Assembly: GCF_021462265.1 (NCBI RefSeq)
Contig: NZ_JAJONF010000038.1
Location: forward strand, 1-64,000
From: Streptomyces shenzhenensis
GTDB taxonomy: Bacteria; Actinomycetota; Actinomycetes; Streptomycetales; Streptomycetaceae
Length of the DNA stretch: 64,000 nucleotides
Reading direction: 5' to 3'
Position numbers and translations under genes: made by a program. The notes below the pieces were generated by a model. It searched no databases. It worked only from the letters and a program-made list of their open reading frames with translations, and was not told the origin of the DNA. Positions 34,909 through 43,346 of the stretch are shown in pieces. How positions within the stretch are numbered: the stretch's first letter is position 1; each line of letters opens with the position of its first letter.

Positions 34909-35015
34909 GCGCGGAGTCTACGCGGATGGACCCGTTCTGGGCAGGGCGAACCGAAGCTTCGCTTGCGGAAGCAATGCCCCGGCCGGGTGACGGCCGCGCC
35001 CCGCCCGGCCGGCGA

Positions 35016-35795
35016 CTACGCCTCCGTCGGCACCTCGACCGCGCCCAGGGCGGCCGATGCGTCCGCATCCTCCGCCTTTGGCTGGTCCGCGTGCGCCTTG
35101 GCCGCGTCACCGGCCCGGTCGCCCTTCTCAGGCGTAACGAATCGATAACCGACGTTCCGGACGGTTCCGATCAAGGACTCGTGCTCCACGCCGAGCTTGG
35201 CGCGCAGCCGCCGTACGTGTACGTCGACGGTCCGGGTGCCGCCGAAGTAGTCGTACCCCCAGACCTCCTGCAGCAGCTGTGCACGAGTGAACACCCGGCC
35301 GGGGTGCTGGGCGAGGTACTTCAGCAGCTCGAACTCCTTGAAGGTGAGGTCGAGGACCCGCCCCTTCAGCTTCGCGCTGTAGGTCGCCTCGTCGACCGAC
35401 AGATCGCCGTTGCGGATCTCCATGGGGGAGTCGTCGTTGACGATCTGCTGCCGGCCCATGGCGAGCCGCAGCCGCGCCTCGACCTCGGCGGGACCCGCGG
35501 TGTCGAGGAGTACGTCGTCGATGCCCCAGTCGGCGGTGACGGCGGCGAGCCCGCCCTCCGTCACGACCAGGATCAGCGGGCAGCCCGGCCCGGTCGAGCG
35601 GAGCAGCTGGCAGAGGCTGCGGACCTGCGGGAGGTCACGGCGGCCGTCGATCAGGATGACGTCGGCGCCCGGGGTGTCGACGAGTGCGGGCCCCTCGGCC
35701 GGTGCGACCCGCACGTTGTGCAGGAGCAGGCCGAGAGCGGGCAGCACCTCCGTCGACGGCTGGAGGGCGTTGGTCAGGAGCAGCAGAGAACTCAT
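35016..35795 (-). CDS. glnR: Global nitrogen regulator GlnR
   Basis: The 259-residue product is an OmpR-type orphan response regulator. The N-terminal receiver keeps D50 (VILIDGRRD) but lacks the usual acidic pair at the start (MSSLLLLTNALQPST), as GlnR does, and no kinase is adjacent. The DNA-binding domain (LDLTFKEFELLKYLAQHPGRVFTRAQLLQEVWGYDYFGGTRTVDVHVRRLRAKLG) is characteristic. A GGAGGA site 9 nt upstream fixes ATG 35795. GlnR controls glutamine synthetase, ammonium transport and nitrate/nitrite genes in Streptomyces. It is divergent from an alpha/beta hydrolase. Confidence 0.96.
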   Translation of the reverse strand: MSSLLLLTNALQPSTEVLPALGLLLHNVRVAPAEGPALVDTPGADVILIDGRRDLPQVRSLCQLLRSTGPGCPLILVVTEGGLAAVTADWGIDDVLLDTAGPAEVEARLRLAMGRQQIVNDDSPMEIRNGDLSVDEATYSAKLKGRVLDLTFKEFELLKYLAQHPGRVFTRAQLLQEVWGYDYFGGTRTVDVHVRRLRAKLGVEHESLIGTVRNVGYRFVTPEKGDRAGDAAKAHADQPKAEDADASAALGAVEVPTEA

Positions 35796-36048
35796 ATGTC
35801 TGGTTCCTCCTCGGTCCCTGCGAGGACTGTGTGCAATGACACTGCGCTGCGCTCCCGAAGTTCCATACATCAGCGGTCACCTGGAGTTCCCCGCTTTGTA
35901 TACAACCCTTCCGAAAGCACAAAAGGACCCGGTGGCGGCGCTGCCCGAGTCCTCTGCCAGCAGAATAGCCCACATGAGCATCGGTCCGGCAGGTCATGTG
36001 GCACGTTCCACCGTTCGTCCGGCATATGAGACGAGCAGAAACGCCTCT

Positions 36049-36810
36049 ATGCGGACGTTTCTGCGCACGGACGACGGGGTTTCCATCGATTCCGTATACG
36101 ATCCCGCCTCCGCCGTATACGACGGCTCCCGGCCACCTTCCCGTGATCTGGTGTTCGTCATCGCCCACGGTTTCACGGGCGACGTGGACCGGCCACACGT
36201 ACGACGGGTGGTGGCCGCCCTGACGGATCACGCGCCGGTGGTCAGCTTCTCCTTCCGCGGCCACGGCCGGTCCGGGGGCCGCACCACCGTCGGCGACCGC
36301 GAGGTCCTCGACCTGGCGGCGGCGGTGGCGTGGGCCCGGGACCTCGGCCACGCGCGCGTGGTCACCGTCGGCTTCTCGATGGGCGGCTCGGTGGTCCTGC
36401 GGCACGCGGCGCTGCGCACCGGTGCGGACGCGGTGGTCTCCGTGTCGTCCCCCGCCCGCTGGTACTACCGGGGCACCGCCCCCATGCGCCGCGTCCACTG
36501 GATGGTGACCAGACCGGAGGGCCGGCTGGTCGGCCGCTACGGCTTCCGCACCCGTATCCACCACCGCGGCTGGGACCCGGTACCGCTCTCGCCGGTGGAG
36601 GCGGTGCCGAGGATCGCCCCGACCCCGCTGCTGATCGTGCACGGCGACAACGACGGTTACTTCCCGGTCGACCACCCCCGGATGCTGGCCGACGCCGCGG
36701 GCGGCGCCGCCGAGCTCTGGCTGGAGCCGGGCATGGGGCACGCCGAACACGCGGCGAGCGAGCGGCTGCTGGGCCGGATCGGCGACTGGGCGGCCGCCCG
36801 GGCGGGCTAG
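36049..36810 (+). CDS. Alpha/beta hydrolase
   Basis: The 253-residue product has the alpha/beta-hydrolase order: oxyanion region VIAHGFTGD, nucleophile elbow VGFSMGGSV (Ser), acid in IVHGDNDGYFP and catalytic His in GMGHAEHA. It is probably cytoplasmic, with no signal peptide. I use ATG 36049 (MRTFLRTDDGVSIDSVYDP); an in-frame ATG at 35974 would add 25 residues, and neither has a good ribosome site. It is followed by the MoaD-like gene. Substrate unknown. Confidence 0.85.
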   Translation: MRTFLRTDDGVSIDSVYDPASAVYDGSRPPSRDLVFVIAHGFTGDVDRPHVRRVVAALTDHAPVVSFSFRGHGRSGGRTTVGDREVLDLAAAVAWARDLGHARVVTVGFSMGGSVVLRHAALRTGADAVVSVSSPARWYYRGTAPMRRVHWMVTRPEGRLVGRYGFRTRIHHRGWDPVPLSPVEAVPRIAPTPLLIVHGDNDGYFPVDHPRMLADAAGGAAELWLEPGMGHAEHAASERLLGRIGDWAAARAG

Positions 36811-36873
36811 CCTGACCCTGTACACAGGTACACAGCCGACTGATTGTTCTCATCGAGTTTCCTGAGGAACCGG

Positions 36874-37128
36874 ATGCCCAAGGTCACGGTGCGCTACTGG
36901 GCCGCCGCGAAGGCCGCGGCCGGCATCGCCGAGGAGCCGTACGACGCGGACACCCTCGCCGAGGCGCTGGCCGCGGTGCGCGCGCGACACCCCGGAGAAC
37001 TGACGCGCGTCCTGCGGCGATGCTCCTTCCTCATCGACGGTGACCCCGTGGGCACGCGCGGACATGAGACGGTACGGCTGGCCGAGGGCGGCACGGTCGA
37101 GGTGCTCCCGCCGTTCGCAGGAGGGTGA
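36874..37128 (+). CDS. MoaD/ThiS family sulfur-carrier protein
   Basis: This 84-residue ubiquitin-fold protein starts MPKVTVRYWAAAKAAAG after TGAGGAA and ends in the obligatory di-glycine (LPPFAGG), which is thiocarboxylated by an E1-like enzyme. MoaD (RYWAAAKAAAG) resembles it more than ThiS. No moaE is adjacent. It could serve molybdopterin synthesis or another sulfur transfer; cysA and a sulfur-linked leader peptide lie 2.5 kb downstream. It is 9 nt ahead of the next gene. Confidence 0.9.
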   Translation: MPKVTVRYWAAAKAAAGIAEEPYDADTLAEALAAVRARHPGELTRVLRRCSFLIDGDPVGTRGHETVRLAEGGTVEVLPPFAGG

Positions 37129-37137
37129 GCGAGAGCG

Positions 37138-38217
37138 ATGACCAACCAGCCGTACGAGGGCTACGACCCGTACCAGCAGCAGCCCCCGGCCCAGCCGCAG
37201 TGGGGGTACGACGAGCAGCAGTACGCCACCCAGCAGTGGCAGGGGCAGACCTGGGAGACGCAGATGCACGCCCCGGTGCAGGAGGCTGCCGCTCCGCCGG
37301 CGGCGGCCTCCGAGACGGCGTATCCGCCACCGCAGTCGTACGAGCGGCCGTACGCCACCGGGCAGCAGGCGTACCCCGCATCCGCGCCCGCGCCCGCGCC
37401 CGCACCCGCCTCCGCCCCCGCACCGTCGGACTCGGCGGGCTACGGTCCCGCGACCGTCTCGGGCAACGCCCGGATCACCGACGCCCAGCGGGCCCGTCTG
37501 GAGGGCCGCTCGCCGATCATCGAGCCGGGCATGCAGCCGGCGCTGCTCACGGCGCTGCTGGGGCTGCTGCTCGCGGCGACGGCGCCGATCGCCTCGTACG
37601 CCCTCGTCGTCCCGCTGGTGATCCTCCAGGCCGTGACGGCGGCGGGCTGGTTCCGCCTGAACGGCATGTGGCCGGCCCGGCAGGGCATCGCGCTCGCCTT
37701 CCTGGGCGGGGTCACGGCGGACGTGGCAGTGCTGGTGGCGGGCCGGGACCAGGCCCCGGCGGCGATCCTCGGCCCGCTGGGCGTGTGGGTCCTGCTCACT
37801 CTCGTCCTGCAGCTCCGCTCGCACGCGGACCCCGACACCCGTATGTACGGCCTGATGGCCACGGTCGCCTCCTCCGCGCTGGCGATCATCGCGACCGGCT
37901 ACCTGGGCGCGGACCCCGACACGGTGTCGGTCGGCGCGGCCGCGGTCGCGGTGGCGGTCCTCGCGCGGGCGCTGCCGCTGCCGACGGCGGCGTCGGTGAT
38001 CGTCTCCCTGCTCGCGGCGGCCGGGGCGGGCATCGCGGTGGGCGGCATGACGGGGCTCGGCACGAAGGGCGCGCTGATCGGAGCGGCGGCCGGGGTCTGC
38101 GCCCTCGTCGGCCACCGCGCGGCGAGCTACGACTACCCGTCGAGGTTCGTCCACTTCACGGCAGGCGTGGCGTTGCCGCTGACGGCGGCGGCACCGGTGA
38201 TCTGGATCCTGCACTAG
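37138..38217 (+). CDS. Integral membrane protein with disordered Gln/Pro-rich head
   Basis: The 359-residue product has a 115-residue disordered N-terminus rich in Gln, Pro, Tyr and Ala (YDPYQQQPPAQPQWGYDEQQ; PAPAPAPA run), followed by about eight membrane helices. It starts at ATG 37138, close behind the MoaD-like gene. The arrangement is common among Streptomyces membrane proteins of unknown role. No transporter signature is recognisable. Confidence 0.8.
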   Translation: MTNQPYEGYDPYQQQPPAQPQWGYDEQQYATQQWQGQTWETQMHAPVQEAAAPPAAASETAYPPPQSYERPYATGQQAYPASAPAPAPAPASAPAPSDSAGYGPATVSGNARITDAQRARLEGRSPIIEPGMQPALLTALLGLLLAATAPIASYALVVPLVILQAVTAAGWFRLNGMWPARQGIALAFLGGVTADVAVLVAGRDQAPAAILGPLGVWVLLTLVLQLRSHADPDTRMYGLMATVASSALAIIATGYLGADPDTVSVGAAAVAVAVLARALPLPTAASVIVSLLAAAGAGIAVGGMTGLGTKGALIGAAAGVCALVGHRAASYDYPSRFVHFTAGVALPLTAAAPVIWILH

Positions 38218-38285
38218 CCCTTCCAGGGGGCGAGGCCGAAAAGCTTTTCCCACCCACCCGTCTCGGTCGGCAGTGGAGCTGGGCA

Positions 38286-38316
38286 GCGCCCCGTAAGGGG
38301 CGCGGGGAACTGCGCG
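38286..38316. repeat. Dispersed GGGAACTGCGCG repeat
   Basis: GCGCCCC-GTAA-GGGGCGC stem followed by GGGGAACTGCGCG. The same block occurs at 33751-33772. It lies in the 250-bp gap between the membrane protein and the LmeA-like gene, which otherwise shows nothing I can name apart from the latter's promoter region. Confidence 0.7.
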
Positions 38317-38469
38317 CTCAGCCCCCACCGGCCCGCGCCCGACAGCGCCCCCCGGCCCCCCGCCCCGCGGCCTTGTCACAGCTGCTCCACAATCTCGCGT
38401 CGGCCCGCTCCCGCAGGGTTAGCGTGGCGGGATCGAATGACCAGTCGACCCCGGGGGAATCCGACCCAC

Positions 38470-39204
38470 ATGCGTGCCCTGCGAATCCTTCTGATCGTTG
38501 TCGTCGTCCTCGGCGTCCTCTTCGTGATCGTCGACCGGGTGGCCGTGCACTTCGCCCAGGGCGAGGCCGCCGACAAGCTGAAGACGACGGAGGGCCTCGC
38601 GAGCACCCCCGACGTGTCCATCAAGGGCTTCCCGTTCCTCACCCAGGTCGCGAGCGGCTCCCTCGACGACGTGCACGTCGGCATCAAGGAGTACGACGCC
38701 GCCACCGGCACCGCCGGCAAGACCATCCGCATCGAGGACCTGAACGCCGACATGAAGGACGTCACCTTCACCGGTGACTACAGCTCCGCCACCGCGAAGA
38801 CCGCCACCGGCACCGCGCTGGTCTCCTACGACGAGCTGCTGAAGAACGCCAAGTCGGCGCCCACCGACCTGGGCCTCGGCTTCACCGGCCAGGTCGTCGG
38901 TCTCGCGGACGGCGGCGACGGCAGGATAAAGGTCACCCTCGACGTCGGCGTCCCCGGCGGCGCCCACCAGAAGGTGCCCGTCCTCAGCACGGTCGCCGTC
39001 AAGAACAACACCGTGCAGGTGCACGCGGACAACCTCCCCAAGCTCGCCGGTGTCAGCCTCCTGGAGGACCGTTTCCGCCAGGCCTCCGACTTCCGGCAGG
39101 CGATCGACCAGCTGCCCGGCGGCATCAAGCTGGACAAGGTTCAGGCCGTGCAGAACGGTGTGGAGATCGCGGTGCGGGGTTCGAACGTCAGGCTGGCCGG
39201 GTAG
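38470..39204 (+). CDS. LmeA-family (DUF2993) phospholipid-binding protein
   Basis: This 244-residue protein starts MRALRILLIVVVVLGVLFV with GGGGGAA upstream; the first 25 residues are a membrane anchor or uncleaved signal. The outer part (LASTPDVSIKGFPFLTQVASGSLDDVHVGIKEYD ... LLEDRFRQASDFRQAIDQLPGGIKLDKVQAVQNGVEIAVRGSNVRL) matches DUF2993/LmeA, a lipid-binding tubular beta fold needed in mycobacteria for lipomannan maturation. In Streptomyces the role is not established. Confidence 0.9.
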   Translation: MRALRILLIVVVVLGVLFVIVDRVAVHFAQGEAADKLKTTEGLASTPDVSIKGFPFLTQVASGSLDDVHVGIKEYDAATGTAGKTIRIEDLNADMKDVTFTGDYSSATAKTATGTALVSYDELLKNAKSAPTDLGLGFTGQVVGLADGGDGRIKVTLDVGVPGGAHQKVPVLSTVAVKNNTVQVHADNLPKLAGVSLLEDRFRQASDFRQAIDQLPGGIKLDKVQAVQNGVEIAVRGSNVRLAG

Positions 39205-39368
39205 AAGGCGGCACGGCGGACACCGGCGCCGTTCCAGCACGCGAGACGGCTGCGTCCGTACAGTAGATGTGATGACCGAGACAGGCGCCCGGCCGCCCCG
39301 GAACCACGCCCCGGACTCCGCTCTCGTCCCACAATGCGGACGATCGCGTCTCACCATACGACATGCCG

Positions 39369-39398
39369 GTGACATGCCCGCGCATCCGTCCCTACGAT
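39369..39398 (+). promoter_or_regulatory. Promoter of the leader peptide-cysA unit
   Basis: -35 GTGACA (39369-39374) and -10 TACGAT (39393-39398) are spaced by 18 bp. The leader-peptide ATG lies 8 nt after the -10, so the transcript would start at or just before the ATG. Confidence 0.6.
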
Positions 39399-39405
39399 CG
39401 AGCCC

Positions 39406-39486
39406 ATGAAGCGTCAGGCGGATCTCACGAAGCGGCGGGCAGTCGACCTGTGCCGCGTCGCCGCCATGCTCTGTCGCCCCTTCTGA
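39406..39486 (+). CDS. Cysteine-containing leader peptide upstream of cysA
   Basis: The 26-residue peptide MKRQADLTKRRAVDLCRVAAMLCRPF contains the VDLCRxxxxxCR pattern of the actinobacterial putative leader peptides that precede sulfur-metabolism genes. Two Cys codons in a short frame suggest that ribosome speed at Cys codons reports cysteine supply. It probably lacks a 5' leader. A stem GGAGGC-CACT-GCCTCC (39490-39505) follows directly after the stop and could be part of an attenuator. cysA begins 121 nt downstream. Confidence 0.85.
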   Translation: MKRQADLTKRRAVDLCRVAAMLCRPF

Positions 39487-39607
39487 CGGTGGAGGCCACT
39501 GCCTCCGCATCCCCCCTGCCCTCCTTCGCCGAGGGCATCCGTGCGCCCCGACGCGCACCCACCCGCATTCGCACGCCCCGCCGCAACTGCCCCGGAGGAG
39601 AAAGAGC

Positions 39608-40447
39608 ATGAGCCGCAGCGACGTCCTGGTCGACGCCGACTGGGTCCAGGACAACCTGGACAACCCCGAGATCGCGATCGTGGAGGTGGACGAGGACACG
39701 TCCGCCTACGAGAAGAACCACATCCGCAACGCGATCCGCATCGACTGGACCAAGGACCTGCAGGACCCGGTCCGCCGCGACTTCATCGACCAGGAGGGCT
39801 TCGAGAAGCTCCTGTCGGCGAAGGGCATCGCCAACGACACGCTGGTGATCCTCTACGGCGGCAACAACAACTGGTTCGCGTCCTACGCCTACTGGTACTT
39901 CAAGCTCTACGGCCACGAGAACGTCAAGCTCCTCGACGGCGGCCGCAAGAAGTGGGAGCTGGACGCGCGCGAGCTGGTCGAGGAGGTCCCGGAGCGCACC
40001 GAGACCACCTACAAGGCCAAGCCGCAGAACGCCGCGATCCGTGCCTTCCGTGACGACGTCGTGGCGGCCATCGGCTCGCAGAACCTCGTCGACGTCCGTT
40101 CGCCCGACGAGTTCAGCGGCAAGCTGCTCGCGCCGGCCCACCTGCCGCAGGAGCAGTCGCAGCGTCCGGGTCACGTCCCGACCGCCCGCAACATCCCGTG
40201 GTCGAAGAACGCCAACGACGACGGCACCTTCAAGTCGGACGACGAGCTCAAGGAGCTCTACGCCGACGAGCAGGTCGACCTCGCCAAGGACACCATCGCG
40301 TACTGCCGCATCGGCGAGCGCTCGGCCCTGACCTGGTTCGTCCTGCACGAGCTGCTCGGTGTCGAGAACGTCAAGAACTACGACGGCTCCTGGACCGAGT
40401 ACGGCAGCCTCGTCGGCGTCCCGATCGAGCTCGGCGCCGGCAAGTAG
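39608..40447 (+). CDS. cysA: Thiosulfate sulfurtransferase (rhodanese)
   Basis: This 279-residue protein has two rhodanese domains: an inactive N-terminal one (VDADWVQDNLDNPEIAIVEVD) and a catalytic C-terminal one with C233 in the loop YCRIGERSALTWF. It transfers sulfane sulfur from thiosulfate to an acceptor. CRIGERS is the typical actinobacterial CysA loop. GGAGGAG stands upstream of the ATG. The DUF1416 gene follows at 73 nt and is likely co-transcribed; together they are the usual Streptomyces/mycobacterial pair, controlled here by a leader peptide. Confidence 0.95.
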   Translation: MSRSDVLVDADWVQDNLDNPEIAIVEVDEDTSAYEKNHIRNAIRIDWTKDLQDPVRRDFIDQEGFEKLLSAKGIANDTLVILYGGNNNWFASYAYWYFKLYGHENVKLLDGGRKKWELDARELVEEVPERTETTYKAKPQNAAIRAFRDDVVAAIGSQNLVDVRSPDEFSGKLLAPAHLPQEQSQRPGHVPTARNIPWSKNANDDGTFKSDDELKELYADEQVDLAKDTIAYCRIGERSALTWFVLHELLGVENVKNYDGSWTEYGSLVGVPIELGAGK

Positions 40448-40520
40448 GCCCCGGCAGGACCCGGTAACACCGGCAACACCCTCAGACCGACCTTTCAGGA
40501 CCCATCCTCAGGAGTACGAC

Positions 40521-40808
40521 ATGTGTGGAGCGAAGGCCGGCGGCCCGGACCCCTCGACGATCAAGCCCGGTGAGACCACGATCCAGGGTCAGGTGACCAA
40601 GGACGGCGAGCCCGTGGTCGGCTACGTCCGCCTGCTCGACTCGACCGGCGAGTTCACCGCGGAGGTCCCCACCTCCGCCACCGGACAGTTCCGCTTCTAC
40701 GCGGCGGAGGGCACCTGGACCGTCCGCGCCCTCGTCCCCGGCGCCACCGCCGACCGCACGGTCGTCGCCCAGCAGGGCGGCCTGGCCGAGGTCGCGATCG
40801 CGGTCTGA
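40521..40808 (+). CDS. DUF1416 family protein
   Basis: This 95-residue protein starts MCGAKAGGPDPSTIKPGETTI with AGGAG upstream. The rest is beta-rich and resembles a carboxypeptidase regulatory-like (transthyretin) fold (IQGQVTKDGEPVVGYVRLLDSTGEFTAEVPT). The N-terminal MCGAK cysteine is conserved in my memory of the family. It always follows cysA in actinobacteria, so a role in sulfur transfer is likely but unproven. Confidence 0.9.
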   Translation: MCGAKAGGPDPSTIKPGETTIQGQVTKDGEPVVGYVRLLDSTGEFTAEVPTSATGQFRFYAAEGTWTVRALVPGATADRTVVAQQGGLAEVAIAV

Positions 40809-40824
40809 GCAGAGCACCGACACG

Positions 40825-40882
40825 ACGGCCGAGGGCCGCGCCTCCGGATCATCCCCGGCGGCGCGGCCCTCGGCCGTTCCCT
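40825..40882 (+). terminator. Terminator of the cysA operon
   Basis: An 18-bp perfect stem (ACGGCCGAGGGCCGCGCC / GGCGCGGCCCTCGGCCGT) with a 17-nt loop begins 16 nt after the DUF1416 stop and is followed by TCCCTTCC. Confidence 0.8.
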
Positions 40883-41021
40883 TCCTGACGTGCCTCCCGC
40901 ACTGCGTCGCGGGCCCGCTCGGGGCACCGCGTCGGACTCCCCGCCCGCCGGCCCCGCCGGTGACGGGGACCGCGCTCTGCGCCGTGGCGCCGGACCGGGC
41001 GAGCCGACCTACCCTGGAGGC

Positions 41022-41285
41022 ATGCTGGCCCGCCGCCGTCGCGTCTACTTCGTCATGATGGGGATCTGCATCGGTCTCTTCGTCCTGGCGTGGGGCGTGG
41101 TACGCATCTGGTCGGTCCCGGCCGCCGTGGGGATGTGCCTGGTGGCCATGGTCATCCCACCCGTCGCCGCGATGGTCGCCAACCGCCGGGGGCCCGAGGA
41201 CCGCTGGTGGGACGACCCCTCCGGCGATCCGCAGTCCGACGAGTGGTGGGACGAGCTGGACGGGAAGAAGCGGCCGAGGTCCTGA
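41022..41285 (+). CDS. DUF3099 family membrane protein
   Basis: This 87-residue protein starts MLARRRRVYFVMMGICIGLF; GGAGG stands directly upstream. Two membrane helices (FVMMGICIGLFVLAWGVVRIW and VPAAVGMCLVAMVIPPVAAMV) are followed by an acidic Trp-rich tail (DRWWDDPSGDPQSDEWWDEL). The pattern matches DUF3099, an actinobacterial family of unknown role. A dispersed repeat starts shortly after its stop. Confidence 0.85.
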   Translation: MLARRRRVYFVMMGICIGLFVLAWGVVRIWSVPAAVGMCLVAMVIPPVAAMVANRRGPEDRWWDDPSGDPQSDEWWDELDGKKRPRS

Positions 41286-41334
41286 CCGGGTGAGGTTCGG
41301 CAGCCCCCGGCAGGGGCGCGGGGCCGCATCCGGT

Positions 41335-41397
41335 ACGCGGCTCCACCGCGATGGGGGTCCCCCCCGCTCGAGCGAAGCCGAGAGTGGGGGAGCGACC
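41335..41397. repeat. Dispersed palindromic repeat, copy 2
   Basis: Modules CGCGATGGGGGTCC and GCTCGAGCGAAGCCGAGAG, then TGGGGGAGCGACC, in inverse orientation to the 5008 copy and nearly identical to 58674-58736. It lies between convergent genes and may act as a transcription end. Confidence 0.85.
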
Positions 41398-41454
41398 GGC
41401 CACGACGGCGCGGCGGTCGACAGACGGCAGGTCGCCGCACCTTCGGCGGAGCGC

Positions 41455-42393
41455 TCAGTCCGCCCCCGCGCTCGCCGTGCTCGCGGCGCTGATGCGCTGG
41501 GTGCTGACGCGCTGGCTGAGGAAGAGGGCCGCGCGGTCCAGTGCCTCGTCGGCCTCGTCGAGGACGCCGGCGTAGGCCTGGAACACGTGCGGCACGTCGG
41601 CGGTGATGTCGAGGACGACGTCCACTCCGGCGGCTCGCGCCCGGTCGGCCATGCGGGTGGAGTCGTCGAGGAGGACTTCGTTGGTGCCTGCCTGCAGCAG
41701 CATGGGCGGCAGGCCGGTCGGGTCGGCGAAGACGGCCGGGCTGAGCAGCTGGTGGCGAGGATCCTGCCCCGCCAGGTACATGGCCCCGGTGTGTTCCAGG
41801 GCCTCCCGCGTGAGGAACGGGTCGGCACCGGCCCTGGTCTCCATGCTCTCACCGGTCCGGGTGGCGTCGAGTCCGGGCGAGAACGCCACGATCGCCGCCG
41901 GCAGCGGGAGGCCCGCGTCCCGGGCGGCGAGGCAGGTGGTGATGGCCAGGCCACCGCCGGCGGAGTCCCCGGCGAACGCCACGCCCGACGGGTCCGCGCC
42001 GCTGTCGAGCAGGGCACGGTAGGCGCTCAGCCCGTCCTCGACGGCGGCCGGGAACGGGTGCTCGGGGGCCAGCCGGTAGTCCAGCGAGAGGGCCCGGAAG
42101 CCGGTTCTGACCACGAGATTGCCCGTCAGTGACAGCGCGGTCTCGGGGGAGCCGAACACGAAGCTCCCGCCGTGGAAGTACAGGAGCGTCCCGGCCCGTC
42201 GCTCCGCGGTGGGTTCGACGAGCAGCGCGGGGCGCGGGCCCAGCGTCGTGGCCGTGGTGCGGATCCCCTCCGGGACGATCATCTCGGCCATCAGCGCCCT
42301 GAACCCGGCCCGGATCCCCTCGACCGACGGGTCCCCGGCGGGACGCGGCTGCCGCAGCCTGGCGTCGAGCAGCGCACGTTGTTCCTTGCTCAT
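41455..42393 (-). CDS. Alpha/beta hydrolase of the hormone-sensitive lipase family
   Basis: This 312-residue esterase has the HSL motifs HGGSF (oxyanion hole), GDSAGGG (nucleophile Ser), DYRLAPEHPFPAA, and a C-terminal His in ADVPHVFQAY. ATG follows AGAGGGGAGCAGGG. It is cytoplasmic, with no signal. Divergent transcription with a MarR regulator and a shared palindrome suggest that the MarR protein represses it until a ligand, perhaps an aromatic ester, arrives. Confidence 0.93.
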   Translation of the reverse strand: MSKEQRALLDARLRQPRPAGDPSVEGIRAGFRALMAEMIVPEGIRTTATTLGPRPALLVEPTAERRAGTLLYFHGGSFVFGSPETALSLTGNLVVRTGFRALSLDYRLAPEHPFPAAVEDGLSAYRALLDSGADPSGVAFAGDSAGGGLAITTCLAARDAGLPLPAAIVAFSPGLDATRTGESMETRAGADPFLTREALEHTGAMYLAGQDPRHQLLSPAVFADPTGLPPMLLQAGTNEVLLDDSTRMADRARAAGVDVVLDITADVPHVFQAYAGVLDEADEALDRAALFLSQRVSTQRISAASTASAGAD

Positions 42394-42425
42394 CCCTGCT
42401 CCCCTCTGAAGTACATGCCGCTACA

Positions 42426-42445
42426 CTATATGCCGTGGCATATAG
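42426..42445. promoter_or_regulatory. MarR operator palindrome containing the marR start codon
   Basis: CTATATGCCGTGGCATATAG has 9-bp perfect arms around GT. The GTG start of the MarR gene (42435-42437) is inside it. It is 33 bp from the esterase start codon, so one bound dimer can block both genes. Confidence 0.8.
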
Positions 42446-42923
42446 ATGGGACGACGACAGTACCGGCCTCCTGGGGCTCTTCGACGACCTCGTCCGTTGC
42501 GAGACGCGTCTGTACAACGCCCTCAACGACCGTCTCCGGGAGCGGCACGGGATCGTCACGTCGCAGTTCGAGGTGCTGCGTCACGTGCGGGACCATCCCG
42601 GGTCCCGGGTGGGGGACGTCGCCGCCGCGTTCGCCATCGGCATCGGGGCGACCAGCAAGGGCGTCGACCGCCTGGAGAAACGTGGCTGGGTCGTCCGGCA
42701 GGCCAATCCCGCGGACCGCAGGTCGTCACTGCTGGCGCTCACCGAGGACGGCGCGACGCTCGTCGACGCGGCGGAGGCCACCGCCGGCGAGCGGCTCGCC
42801 GAACTGCTCGCGGAGACCTTCGGACAGACCTTCGGGGAGCACGCCCTGCCGGCCGTCGCGCAGGCTCTGTCGAACCTCCGCTCCGCACTGGAACGCGACG
42901 ACGTCGGCACCCCCACCGGCTGA
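42435..42923 (+). CDS. MarR-family transcriptional regulator
   Basis: This 162-residue protein has the MarR winged helix (VTSQFEVLRHVRDHPGSRVGDVAAAFAIGIGATSKGVDRLEKRGWVVRQANPADRRSSLLALTEDG), including the wing DxRSS. The GTG start has no ribosome site and lies about 8 nt after a possible -10 (ACTATA), consistent with leaderless translation. It is divergent from the esterase. The region after its stop shows a short tandem duplication of CCCACCGGCTGACC that copies the stop codon. Confidence 0.92.
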   Translation: MAYRWDDDSTGLLGLFDDLVRCETRLYNALNDRLRERHGIVTSQFEVLRHVRDHPGSRVGDVAAAFAIGIGATSKGVDRLEKRGWVVRQANPADRRSSLLALTEDGATLVDAAEATAGERLAELLAETFGQTFGEHALPAVAQALSNLRSALERDDVGTPTG

Positions 42924-42958
42924 CCCGCGTCCCCACCGGCTGACCGCGCCCCGGCGCG

Positions 42959-43321
42959 CTAGTACACGAGCGCCTGGGTCCCGTCCGTCATCGCCTCCTG
43001 GACGAAGACCTGGGCGCCCGCGATGCGTACGCCCTCGATGACGTCCTTCTCCGTGATGTCCCGGCGGGCCGCGCACTGGGTGCAGAGGGTGACGCGGCCG
43101 CCCGCGAGGAGGGAGTCGAGGAGGTCCGGCAGGGGGGCCGCGTGCGGGAGTTCGAACTCGGCGGCGCGGCCCGGCAGGGCGAACCACGCGGACTCGCCGG
43201 TCAGCCACAGCGACACCTCTACGCCGCTGGCCACGGCCACCGCCGCCACCGTGAACGCCTGCGAGCACCGCTCAGGGGCGTCCGCCCCCGCCGTCACCTT
43301 GATCACCAGGTTCTTCGCCAT
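42959..43321 (-). CDS. DsrE family protein
   Basis: This 120-residue protein starts MAKNLVIKVTAGADAPERCSQAF and has the DsrE/DsrF-like Rossmann-type order, with a conserved cysteine pair region VTLCTQCAARRDITEKDVIEGV. DsrE-like proteins handle sulfur or act as peroxiredoxin-like units. The CxxC could be redox active. It converges with the marR gene and is followed, on the same strand, by nothing obvious. Confidence 0.88.
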   Translation of the reverse strand: MAKNLVIKVTAGADAPERCSQAFTVAAVAVASGVEVSLWLTGESAWFALPGRAAEFELPHAAPLPDLLDSLLAGGRVTLCTQCAARRDITEKDVIEGVRIAGAQVFVQEAMTDGTQALVY

Positions 43322-43346
43322 GCCGGAAGCGTAACCACCGCCCGGG

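Noticed and set aside
39271..39409. Small frame MTETGARPPRNH... just before the leader peptide
   Set aside because: It lies across the leader promoter and overlaps the leader start; no ribosome site and no conserved feature.
42909..42950. Tandem copy of CCCACCGGCTGACC at the marR end
   Set aside because: A short duplication over the stop codon with no visible consequence.
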